Position numbers and translations under genes: made by a program. A model generated the notes under the pieces. It did not search any database. It saw only the letters and a list, made by a program, of their open reading frames with translations, and was not told where the DNA came from. Below are positions 52,442 through 60,885 of a stretch of DNA of 62,954 nucleotides, one piece after another. The DNA lies in the IMG/VR virus record IMGVR_UViG_3300021093_000072, positions 1 to 62,954 of that record, one strand, 5' to 3'. The stretch comes from a virus. Position 1 is the first letter of the stretch. Each line of letters starts with the position of its first letter.

Positions 52442-53962
52442 ATGAACCCAGAGGAAGCAGTCACGGTCAGCCACGAAGACGCAGAAGTCATTCTGAATCA
52501 ATGCTTTAAGTATGGCAGAAACGCTCTCATGGTGGGGGCTCACGGCACTGGCAAGACATCCCTGATACAGAAGGTGGCGTCCCATAATGGACTTGAACAG
52601 GGCTCGTCATTCGTCTACCTGAGTGGATCAACGCTCGACCCATGGGTGGATTTCGTTGGAGTTCCACGCCCAGAGGGCGACTACCTCAAGTTCTACCGGC
52701 CATCCTACATGGATCCAGATAAGGTGCAACTCTTGGTGATCGACGAGATCAACAGGAGTCAGGCGAAGGTTCGCAACGCCTGCATGGAGCTTGCACAGTT
52801 TAAAACTGTCAACGGAGTCCACTTCCCAAAACTGAAAGCAGTATGGGCATGTGCCAATCCAGCTGACCAGGATTCTGGGTACACGGACACAGAGTCCATC
52901 GATGTTGCTCTAGCAGACAGGTTTCACACAATCATGAGATTACCGATTGAGCCTAGCAAGGCGCATTTCGTTTCACGATTCGGCGATGAAATTGGATTGG
53001 CGGCAATAGAATGGTGGAGATTTATGTCTTCAGAATCCAAAAAGAAGGTGAGCCCTAGAAGACTAGAGTATGCCATCGATCTCTATATGGTAGGGATGCC
53101 CCCCGAGGTAGGCATGCCTGGTGTCATGGAGTCAACATACCTCAAGGACTTCTTGAGTGGAGATGACCCATTGCGTAAAATACACAACTACCTGTCCAAA
53201 GGAGACATTGTATCACTTGCTGAATTGGTGATGAGCCATGCCGCCATGCCAGCCCTCCAGAAGATAGCGGAGCATGACAAGAAGACCATGCTCTCGGTCA
53301 TCGATGCTCTGCCTGCAGAGCATTGCGTGTCTTCGGCCATTCGTCATGATCAATTCAGGAAGGAAATCGGAGTACTTTACGCAGAGTGGTGGGCGAACGA
53401 GAAGAGGCATGAGATACCGGCATCGCCAACCCTTAAGGTGGTGCACAGCCTAGCAAGTTTGACAAAATCAGAAGTTCACCAGTGGGCTCAAGCGCTCGTG
53501 AATAACTCCGAGCCAGGGGCTTCAATACCCATGTGCAAGAGCATGAACGCAGATCAGTTTGGGGTTGCATTCAGGCAGAGGTATTGCTGTCCTGCAGCAA
53601 ATTATTCTGTCACATCCTACAACATTAAGCCATGGTGTGAAGAACTGTCAACCGAGTTGAGGGCATCTTTCAAAAAGATTGAATCTGAAGCCCGAAAGGC
53701 CGAAAAAGAAGAATCTGAAAACGGCTTCCCAACTGACCTTGCAGAAATACTCGAAGATAACCCTAGCATAATCGTGGAAAATGCCAAATATCTGCGGCGA
53801 AGCTTGACCCGATGGGTCATTCCAATTTTGGAAAGGGAAGGCTCATGCGGCATGATCAAACTCCGAGACACTCGTGTTTTCAGAAATCCTAAGATGAAGA
53901 TTGGAATTGGAACCACAGTCAACTATAATCTTTGCACGGACACGGGGAATGTCCCATTCTGA
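52442..53962 (+). CDS. MoxR-family AAA+ ATPase
   Basis: This protein of about 506 aa acts as an AAA+ chaperone paired with VWA proteins. GAHGTGKTSLIQK (Walker A), LLVIDEINRSQ (Walker B) and WACANPADQDS (sensor 1) are clear, followed by the arginine-finger region ALADRF and a long helical C-terminus. A TTG-start frame from 52391 is an alternative. It overlaps the VWA gene by 11 bp, which points to a functional pair. Confidence 0.88.
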   Translation: MNPEEAVTVSHEDAEVILNQCFKYGRNALMVGAHGTGKTSLIQKVASHNGLEQGSSFVYLSGSTLDPWVDFVGVPRPEGDYLKFYRPSYMDPDKVQLLVIDEINRSQAKVRNACMELAQFKTVNGVHFPKLKAVWACANPADQDSGYTDTESIDVALADRFHTIMRLPIEPSKAHFVSRFGDEIGLAAIEWWRFMSSESKKKVSPRRLEYAIDLYMVGMPPEVGMPGVMESTYLKDFLSGDDPLRKIHNYLSKGDIVSLAELVMSHAAMPALQKIAEHDKKTMLSVIDALPAEHCVSSAIRHDQFRKEIGVLYAEWWANEKRHEIPASPTLKVVHSLASLTKSEVHQWAQALVNNSEPGASIPMCKSMNADQFGVAFRQRYCCPAANYSVTSYNIKPWCEELSTELRASFKKIESEARKAEKEESENGFPTDLAEILEDNPSIIVENAKYLRRSLTRWVIPILEREGSCGMIKLRDTRVFRNPKMKIGIGTTVNYNLCTDTGNVPF

Positions 53963-55088
53963 ATCCATAGAAGATTTTGCCAACGCGCTTGCCATCCTCG
54001 AACTAAAATCGTCTGGTCTTGCTGCCATATGTCGCCACCTGCCGAAGTTTGCTGATGAAAGAATAAAGACAGCCTGTGTGATGATGGATGGAGATAGGTT
54101 GTCGTTACATATATGCCCCAAATTCTGGAAGGATCTAGATGTCGAGGGCAAGGCTTTCGTCTTGGCGCATGAGGCAATACATGTTGCCTTCTGCCACATG
54201 GCACGCGGCAAACATTTTCACCAGTCAGTCATGAATGTGGCAGCAGACGCAGTCACCAATAGCATGATCAAAGACATTTATAATATTTCACCCCCAAGTA
54301 ATCTTGCTGACAAAATAATTACCGGAGAATTAGTTGACGCATGTTGGGATGATTCTATGGAATCGATTATAGCAAAATTGACCACCAACATCTGCACATA
54401 CATCTTAAGTAACAACCCTTGGGCATCTGACCACCATTATTACGAGTTAGATGACATGTCTCTAGCCGTGGAAAAGTTGATTCGGTCACTACCAGAGAAT
54501 GCCCGCAAGGATCTCAAGTGGACGAGTGGCGGGACGATAGCCGAGACCCGCATCCTGCGGCACAAAAGTATGACAGCAGCCAAAAAGTTGCTGGACTATC
54601 TTCGCAGTGGCAGGCATGGCGTGGGAGAGCGACAGACATATTCATGGACCAAGGAGCCTCGCAGGTCATCTGACAATCTGCTCATACCATTCCAAGAAGA
54701 CTCCAAAAACAAGTCAAAGTGCAGGATCAACATGTACCTTGACAGTTCGAGAAGCATGGACTTCTTGGAAGAACAACTATTGGGTTGTGGCAGGGAGCTT
54801 CAGCGACGACGGGTGGAATGTAATCTTTTCTGGTTCGACACAGCAGTCTACAAGACCGCCACAAGGAGAACAATATATATTGGCGGCGGAGGAACCAATT
54901 TTGAAGTCGTCGTGAAGCACGCAGAAGAGCAGAAAAATATTGACCTCAACTTGGTGATAACCGACGGCATAGCGGCTTCTGTGAGGGTAAAAAACCCCTC
55001 CGAATGGCTATGGCTCATCACGAATGGAGGCTCAGGAGCGGCATTGAGGGGAATGCCGCAGAAACCCGTCAGTTGGGCCTTTCACTAG
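53952..55088 (+). CDS. VWA-like metallopeptidase-domain protein (DUF2201-like)
   Basis: In this protein of about 378 aa, the N-terminal half has LAHEAIHVAFCHMARG (HExxH, about residue 72) of the putative metallopeptidase domain. The C-terminal half has MYLDSSRSMDFLEEQ (MIDAS DxSxS, about residue 263) and GGGGTNFE, as in VWA-like domains. DUF2201 proteins of this design are partners of MoxR ATPases, as here. The exact client is unknown; metal-dependent binding or complex remodelling is expected. Confidence 0.82.
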   Translation, partial: SHSESIEDFANALAILELKSSGLAAICRHLPKFADERIKTACVMMDGDRLSLHICPKFWKDLDVEGKAFVLAHEAIHVAFCHMARGKHFHQSVMNVAADAVTNSMIKDIYNISPPSNLADKIITGELVDACWDDSMESIIAKLTTNICTYILSNNPWASDHHYYELDDMSLAVEKLIRSLPENARKDLKWTSGGTIAETRILRHKSMTAAKKLLDYLRSGRHGVGERQTYSWTKEPRRSSDNLLIPFQEDSKNKSKCRINMYLDSSRSMDFLEEQLLGCGRELQRRRVECNLFWFDTAVYKTATRRTIYIGGGGTNFEVVVKHAEEQKNIDLNLVITDGIAASVRVKNPSEWLWLITNGGSGAALRGMPQKPVSWAFH

Positions 55089-55452
55089 AAAGTCGTTTCT
55101 GCCCGTCTTTTTCAAGCACAAGCTCGACACGAGTTCTAAGTTCCGTAAATTTCAACTCCATATCCCTCAAACGAACCGAAATCTCCATCAGGAGGACTTT
55201 GTTAGCCTCCGAGGAGTCACTGACCTGTTTGGAGATCTCACCGTCCTTTGACTTCAGAGAGGCTATCTCGCCCTCTATGAAGCTAAGGCGCGTGTTGACT
55301 ACCTGCTGGGTTGTCCAAATGGTTGCCACAAAAACTCCTACCGTTATTATAATTGACCATATATTTTTTCCAGCCTGTGTGGCATGATTTATTGTTCCGA
55401 CCATTTCTGAAATATTCTCCCCGGACTGAACCCTAGAATTTTTTTTGGTCAT
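55069..55452 (-). CDS. membrane protein with coiled coil
   Basis: In this 127 aa protein, one hydrophobic segment (IWSIIITVGVFVATIWT, about residues 31-47) is followed by a heptad-rich helix (NTRLSFIEGEIASLKSKD; DMELKFTELRTRVELVL). This could be a membrane-anchored assembly or lysis-accessory protein, perhaps a spanin-like or holin-like factor. It converges on the VWA gene with a 20 bp overlap. Confidence 0.55.
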   Translation of the reverse strand: MTKKNSRVQSGENISEMVGTINHATQAGKNIWSIIITVGVFVATIWTTQQVVNTRLSFIEGEIASLKSKDGEISKQVSDSSEANKVLLMEISVRLRDMELKFTELRTRVELVLEKDGQKRLSSERPN

Positions 55453-55477
55453 GATGAGTTTTACACCACAGTCTCAG

Positions 55478-55774
55478 CTAATCCTTTGATTTTTTAAATT
55501 TTCTGTATCCAAGTCTCCAGAGTGCATGTGAAATGTCTGTGGCAGCTTCTTCGATGGCTGTTTCGTCCATATCCCAAAAGCATGCATGAAGGAATTCATG
55601 TATCCAAACTTCGAGTTCTTCCTCATCGCTCAACTTGCTGTCAAGACATATTCTTTTATTAGGTTGACCTATGTCTGTACAATACCCACGAGTGTCCTTT
55701 GATATGGATCCAGACTTGGTCAATTTATAAACCTTGCCACGAAGATTTACTGACCTAACCTTCTTCTTGCTCAT
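55478..55774 (-). CDS. small zincin-like protein (HExxH)
   Basis: This protein of about 98 aa contains VWIHEFLHACFWDMDE, with HEFLH at about residue 66, like small predicted phage metallopeptidases. Start MSKKKVRS (55774) is preferred over the upstream ATG at 55795, which overlaps the giant gene. Only the motif supports activity. Confidence 0.55.
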   Translation of the reverse strand: MSKKKVRSVNLRGKVYKLTKSGSISKDTRGYCTDIGQPNKRICLDSKLSDEEELEVWIHEFLHACFWDMDETAIEEAATDISHALWRLGYRKFKKSKD

Positions 55775-55782
55775 TTTCTGCC

Positions 55783-58700
55783 TCACGAAGAACAAGTTGG
55801 GATCATCAATTTTCCGCTACATATGGATCCGCACCCTCCAAGGATGACGCCTCCAGTGTTGCAGCCACCACTATTTTCGCCATTACATAACTGGCACCTG
55901 GTGATGTCAGAGAAGCACATGGCGACAAGATCATGCGACTTGGAGCAGGAAACCACCCTGACTGTGTCGCTGCACACCATCCTCTCGTGCACTGACCCTG
56001 AAGCCAAGTCATATTCATAGGTTTTGTCGACGCCGCCAAATCCAAGCAAGAACCTCCCCTGCAGGCCACTGCCACATGCTTCACCGTCATGGGAAATCTT
56101 AGAAATATGTTTCAGGGCAGATCTGACCACTGGATCTGGTCCAACCATACCTATGGGTGCAACCATCACATCCTTCATACCGTCGATGTCTTGAGCATCT
56201 GAGATCCACACGCCAACACACGAAGCCCCGTCTCGTGCCCCAAGCAACTTCCAAGTCCCGCCAGAGCTACCAGCAAAAACAGAGCCGACTCCAAGTGGGT
56301 CGTCTCTCAAATTGCCAAGGTGCAAGACTCCGTCGCCTCGTGACGCAAGAACATGAACTGACCCGTCTCCCATGACCATGCAGACAACTGAATCGGGTGA
56401 CTCATCTGGAGTGGTCGACCAAACCTCTACAAATTGCCCTTGGCTATTGGAAAGCAGTATCGCTGACTGTTCTTCATTGACAAGGAGCAGCATCTCCATG
56501 CGCAAAGAGTTGAACACTGGAACATATGAGGTGATAGAACCCGAATTGGGAGAAAACGACATGTTCAGAGAGAAAGATTCTCCATCAAAACCAAAGCACA
56601 TGATCGTGCTGCCATCCGCAGACACAACAGGAACAACAGTCACGCCAGAAATTTCACACGGCTCATGGAACGAATGGTTGCCTGAAGGAGATTCTCCGAC
56701 ATACAATATGGAAGCTGGCGTTGTTGCGATCTGGTCTGTCTTGCGAGCTACTAGGTATATGCCCCTGACGCCATCTGCCTCCACGGCAATTGCCTGGAAA
56801 ACGGTTCCATTGTCCACAGACAGCCCAGACCAGAACACCTGCGAACCGAATGCGTCTAGGTGACAGCAGGGGACTGCACCGAAGTTTTCATACAGGATAA
56901 AGTGCTCGCGATCACCTGTGGAGCAGTTTTCTCTTGCACTGATAGAGCAGTTAATACACTCCGATTGGCACTCCGATGATGACCTACTCTCCACCAGCCC
57001 CCTCGCCGATTTGGGCAAGGATGCAAGATCGCATTTCGAAACAGCTTCACCGTTGAACTTGAAGAATTTCGTATAACCCGCTGTTCCAGAAATCCTGTTG
57101 ATTTGTGACATGTTCTGCTGGCTGACCTGAGACATATTGATGGTAAACCCATGCTCAGTCGTGTCAATATCTTTGCCTGCAGAGGTGCCCACATGGCATA
57201 TTATTCCATTTGCAACCACTGCAGTAGCGACATCAAGTTGCAGGAAAACAGAGATTGTCGGATCATCCGTGACCAGCACTGAACCAGCAGCAACGCCACG
57301 ACCATCAGACATCACCAATATGTTATCCTGCTTGATCATGGATGCAGATACAAACGCAAGCCTCTCATCCTTCCTTTGCACCAGGATGGGATGCTCTGGG
57401 CTGACGACTATAGACCCGCCAACCGTTGCCCTACCCTTCTCATAGCCAAGGGAAACCTGGGTCACGGAGGCATTGACCTTGCTAAACGACATTGGTGGAG
57501 CAGACCAGCCAGAAAGCAAATCAGTGAATGTGGGAGAAGATGAACCCCCTCCGCCAAAAACAACCCCTGCTACAACGTCCCCGTGAGCCAACTCCTCAAC
57601 CAGTCTCGTCGTGCCATCCCACATCAAGATGCGGGTGCCAACCGCAAAGCAGAGCATGCAGCATGTATTGCAGGACGGGGGACATAATGGATCTCCCGAA
57701 ACCCCGCAGCCGTCTGAAGAGTGTGCGCAAGACCTAATCACTGGTCTCCAGAAGTAGTGAGTGACACCGTCAATGTTGCACTGCCTCTCTAAAGACCATT
57801 CTGCACAGCCCATGTCTGCAGCATTAGAGAAGTTCGGTCGAAAATCAACCTGGCAAATCGTTTCGCCACCAGCGCAACAACTTTCAGCATAGGCAAGCTC
57901 CCTCCCGTCGCGACTGTGGACAACACCAGCGGTTGCTGGTGGCGGAGTTACGGAGGTTGTCACTGCATAGGAACATCTAAACCATGGATCTTCTGACATG
58001 TCAGCACAAGACGCCATGGTTAATTGCCGTGTGCAACTCGATATATCTGGAGAGAATTCAATATCATATTGAGTGGCGGTGGCATTTTGGCTTGAGTCAC
58101 ATCCCGCAAAAATGAACACTCTAATTAATTTGAACCACTCATCTTCAGTGTTGTCGATTTCAACATGATTTTCGGTGATGGTCAGAACCACTTTTTTCTG
58201 TTGCGTCTGGGCGACACAACCTGTGTCATGAATGATGGAGTTTTCTGGTGCAGAAATTTCGTCATTCCCCAAGAATGGGTGAGGTGGGGTGTTAAATGGT
58301 CTCTGTGCTAGATAAAATTCAGAAGGAGTCTCGGGGCATGCATCTTCACCTTCCACTAACTCACCGTAGTCGGGGAAGGGGTGAGAGCGAAGCAGATTGG
58401 TCTCATCTTGGTCTTGCCCCTTAGAGGCAAGCACCATGATCCTATCCCGTAATGAGTAAGTCACGTAACTCATGCAGATGCTCAGTGCTCGTTCCCCCGG
58501 ATCACCCAAAAACTCTAATCCATCTAAACTGAGCGCATAAACCCTCAAACATGCGCCTGATGTGGATATGCTGCTGCTGCCGCTACCAGAGCATTGACCT
58601 TGCGCATTGCACATAGATAATGGTTGGCCAGTATATGGAGGGGGTTGACCCGGGACCCCAGGAGGGCCTGATTGGCCGCTACCAGTAGGAGTAGAACAAG

Positions 58701-60885
58701 GACATGGTACACCGCCACCGCCACCGGTTGAGCTTGAAGAAGAGTCACTAGACGAGCTGCTGGATGACGAAGAGTCACCAGACGAGCTGCTGGATGACGA
58801 AGAGTCACTAGACGAGCTGCTGCTGGAGCTACTTCCATCAGGGCAGTTGGACCCCTCGCACTCACAGAAATCGCAGTTGCATCCCACACATGATATATTG
58901 AGGGAGAAGAAACGGCTAGCAGATTCTCCCCACAACCCTTCGCAGTTGGGATATATCACCACCCTCAATTTGTATGCCCATGGATCCTCATCGTCCGTGA
59001 TGACCATGTTCTCATCAATGTAGAGACATGTCTTCATGCTGACAGATGAATCGAGCCAGTACCATTGTCCCGAAGCTTGATTATAGAATGTGTTGACACA
59101 ACCTGTTTCTATGATCACCTCTTGAGCAGCAAGCATTTGTGCACAGCCACCAATTGGTGGCTGGCTGGAAGAACTGGAAGAACTGGAAGAACTGGAAGAA
59201 CTAGAAGAACTAGAAGAACTAGAAGAACTGGAAGAACTGGAAGAACTGGAAGAACTAGATGGACCAGATGTGGTGGATGACGACTGACCAGATGTGGTTG
59301 ATGACGACGAACCAGATGTGGTTGATGATCCTGAAGTCGTTGAGCTTGATGGTTCTTGGCAGCATTCAGGTCTGGCCTCACAGTTCGTGCAGCCTGAAGT
59401 GCATGGGCAATCTGGTCTGCATGGGTCAACACCGGTGGCGTTGCACAAACCGCCTGCGTCACATTCTGGATCGTCACAGCACCACGGGTCAAAGAAGCAA
59501 GGACTATCTGGGTTGCAGCATTCAGGACAAAGGCAGCACAACGAATTGGGGAACAAATCGCAAGGGTCTACCCCACCACCACACAAATCTGGGTGGTCGC
59601 AGCAAGGGTCATACGTGGGCGAATCGGGATCGCTGAACGACGAGCAAAAGCAGCGTGCTCTTCTCGAGTCGCAGCCTGCTCCCCTCAAAGCTGCCAGACA
59701 AGCACTACTGCAAGGGTCACCGTTTGGAGGGTTGCATGCGTCAGGCGGGAAACACTGTGCACAAGCACAATCATCACAACTTGTGCAATCAAGGTCGGGT
59801 GGTGGATTATCTCCGCAACATTCGCAGGGGCAAATGGCACTCGGGCCTGGTCCGCCCATCAGGAATGCAGGAACATCTCCTTTAGGATGCTCGACAGGAG
59901 CGAATCTTCCGTTCAGGGCTGTCTGAATATAAAGGGATTGATTTCTATATATGGAATCTCCGGGAGAAGAATTTGTGAATGTGAATGTGTTTGGAGAATC
60001 GGGTATATCAACTTCGCCGAACCCGCACAGCGGTAGCTTGCCTCCTGGGGTCTTCGTCTTGTATATGACGGCCCGAGACCTGCCTGCTGTTGCCGCCCAA
60101 TCTATGCACAACCTGCCGTATCGCTTACCACCTGAAGTTTGGCAGGTGAGAGCCCCCCTGATGTCCATGATGATGTCAACTGGGCGGTTTGGGACAGGCT
60201 GAGTCAGCTGTAGACTGGTAAAGCTCATGCTGAAATCACAATTACCTACTCCTGACGAGCACTGCGAGAAGGGTATCTGAATGCTCATCTTCGGGTGTAT
60301 AAACCTCATCAGGTTGATCAGCTTGAAGAAGGAGTTCCCCCACCTACCAACGGCACCCGCATATGCACGCATGCTGATATATCCATCGTCAGCAAAGTTT
60401 GGAGGATTCAGCAGTCTGTCGGCATCGGCCTGATCGTAGAGGCCACCCGCAATGAGGCTAGGAAAGTTGCCAAGCCAGTCATCTGTGGCAACAGCATCGG
60501 CATTGAAAGACGATGGAACCCTGAAGAATCCTGCGGATGACCCCCCGCTGCCATTGCATGGGATCTTACCATGACTTTCAAACAATCCACTGCTGTGGCC
60601 TGGCAGAAGTTGCAAGGCGCAGTCTCTGCAGTTTTCCATGACTTCCAACATGGCCCCAACGGAATCAGGGGTGATTTCAATGAGAGGTATGAATTCAGAA
60701 GACGGGTCATCCACAGATTGGAGATATCCAAGCCTGACTGCCTCCCTACGCAGCCTGATTTGCTCTCTGCAGTATAAAAGCAACTCCTTGATACCTTCTG
60801 CGCCCAAGCTGCTAGGGTCAAACTCGTTTTGAGTTTTTATAGATAGCTGGTAGCCAGTAGGATCAAATGGGTTGCCTGCGCTCAT
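55783..60885 (-). CDS. giant poly-Ser/Cys-rich virion-type protein with degenerate Hint domain
   Basis: This 1700 aa protein has three apparent parts. Residues 1-350 are beta-rich. A Cys-rich block (CCECCGD-like, residues 350-520) is followed by poly-Ser linkers (about 542-577 and 685-717) and more Cys-rich modules. A Hint domain lies at about 1078-1232: CFAVGTRILMWDGTTRLVEE (block A, with C1 after CML), VVSPEHPILV (block B) and ANGIICHVG at the end, where the intein His-Asn junction is not kept. Residues 1290-1680 repeat a beta-propeller-like pattern. It probably is a tail fibre or surface protein; the Hint could still cleave. Overlaps the next gene by four bases. Confidence 0.75.
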   Translation of the reverse strand: MSAGNPFDPTGYQLSIKTQNEFDPSSLGAEGIKELLLYCREQIRLRREAVRLGYLQSVDDPSSEFIPLIEITPDSVGAMLEVMENCRDCALQLLPGHSSGLFESHGKIPCNGSGGSSAGFFRVPSSFNADAVATDDWLGNFPSLIAGGLYDQADADRLLNPPNFADDGYISMRAYAGAVGRWGNSFFKLINLMRFIHPKMSIQIPFSQCSSGVGNCDFSMSFTSLQLTQPVPNRPVDIIMDIRGALTCQTSGGKRYGRLCIDWAATAGRSRAVIYKTKTPGGKLPLCGFGEVDIPDSPNTFTFTNSSPGDSIYRNQSLYIQTALNGRFAPVEHPKGDVPAFLMGGPGPSAICPCECCGDNPPPDLDCTSCDDCACAQCFPPDACNPPNGDPCSSACLAALRGAGCDSRRARCFCSSFSDPDSPTYDPCCDHPDLCGGGVDPCDLFPNSLCCLCPECCNPDSPCFFDPWCCDDPECDAGGLCNATGVDPCRPDCPCTSGCTNCEARPECCQEPSSSTTSGSSTTSGSSSSTTSGQSSSTTSGPSSSSSSSSSSSSSSSSSSSSSSSSSSSSSSSSQPPIGGCAQMLAAQEVIIETGCVNTFYNQASGQWYWLDSSVSMKTCLYIDENMVITDDEDPWAYKLRVVIYPNCEGLWGESASRFFSLNISCVGCNCDFCECEGSNCPDGSSSSSSSSSDSSSSSSSSGDSSSSSSSSSDSSSSSTGGGGGVPCPCSTPTGSGQSGPPGVPGQPPPYTGQPLSMCNAQGQCSGSGSSSISTSGACLRVYALSLDGLEFLGDPGERALSICMSYVTYSLRDRIMVLASKGQDQDETNLLRSHPFPDYGELVEGEDACPETPSEFYLAQRPFNTPPHPFLGNDEISAPENSIIHDTGCVAQTQQKKVVLTITENHVEIDNTEDEWFKLIRVFIFAGCDSSQNATATQYDIEFSPDISSCTRQLTMASCADMSEDPWFRCSYAVTTSVTPPPATAGVVHSRDGRELAYAESCCAGGETICQVDFRPNFSNAADMGCAEWSLERQCNIDGVTHYFWRPVIRSCAHSSDGCGVSGDPLCPPSCNTCCMLCFAVGTRILMWDGTTRLVEELAHGDVVAGVVFGGGGSSSPTFTDLLSGWSAPPMSFSKVNASVTQVSLGYEKGRATVGGSIVVSPEHPILVQRKDERLAFVSASMIKQDNILVMSDGRGVAAGSVLVTDDPTISVFLQLDVATAVVANGIICHVGTSAGKDIDTTEHGFTINMSQVSQQNMSQINRISGTAGYTKFFKFNGEAVSKCDLASLPKSARGLVESRSSSECQSECINCSISARENCSTGDREHFILYENFGAVPCCHLDAFGSQVFWSGLSVDNGTVFQAIAVEADGVRGIYLVARKTDQIATTPASILYVGESPSGNHSFHEPCEISGVTVVPVVSADGSTIMCFGFDGESFSLNMSFSPNSGSITSYVPVFNSLRMEMLLLVNEEQSAILLSNSQGQFVEVWSTTPDESPDSVVCMVMGDGSVHVLASRGDGVLHLGNLRDDPLGVGSVFAGSSGGTWKLLGARDGASCVGVWISDAQDIDGMKDVMVAPIGMVGPDPVVRSALKHISKISHDGEACGSGLQGRFLLGFGGVDKTYEYDLASGSVHERMVCSDTVRVVSCSKSHDLVAMCFSDITRCQLCNGENSGGCNTGGVILGGCGSICSGKLMIPTCSS

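Noticed and set aside
59115-59636. Plus- and minus-strand frames across the poly-Ser tract
   Set aside because: Simple-sequence shadows (Gly/Arg/Thr and Leu/Pro repeats) of the real minus-strand gene.
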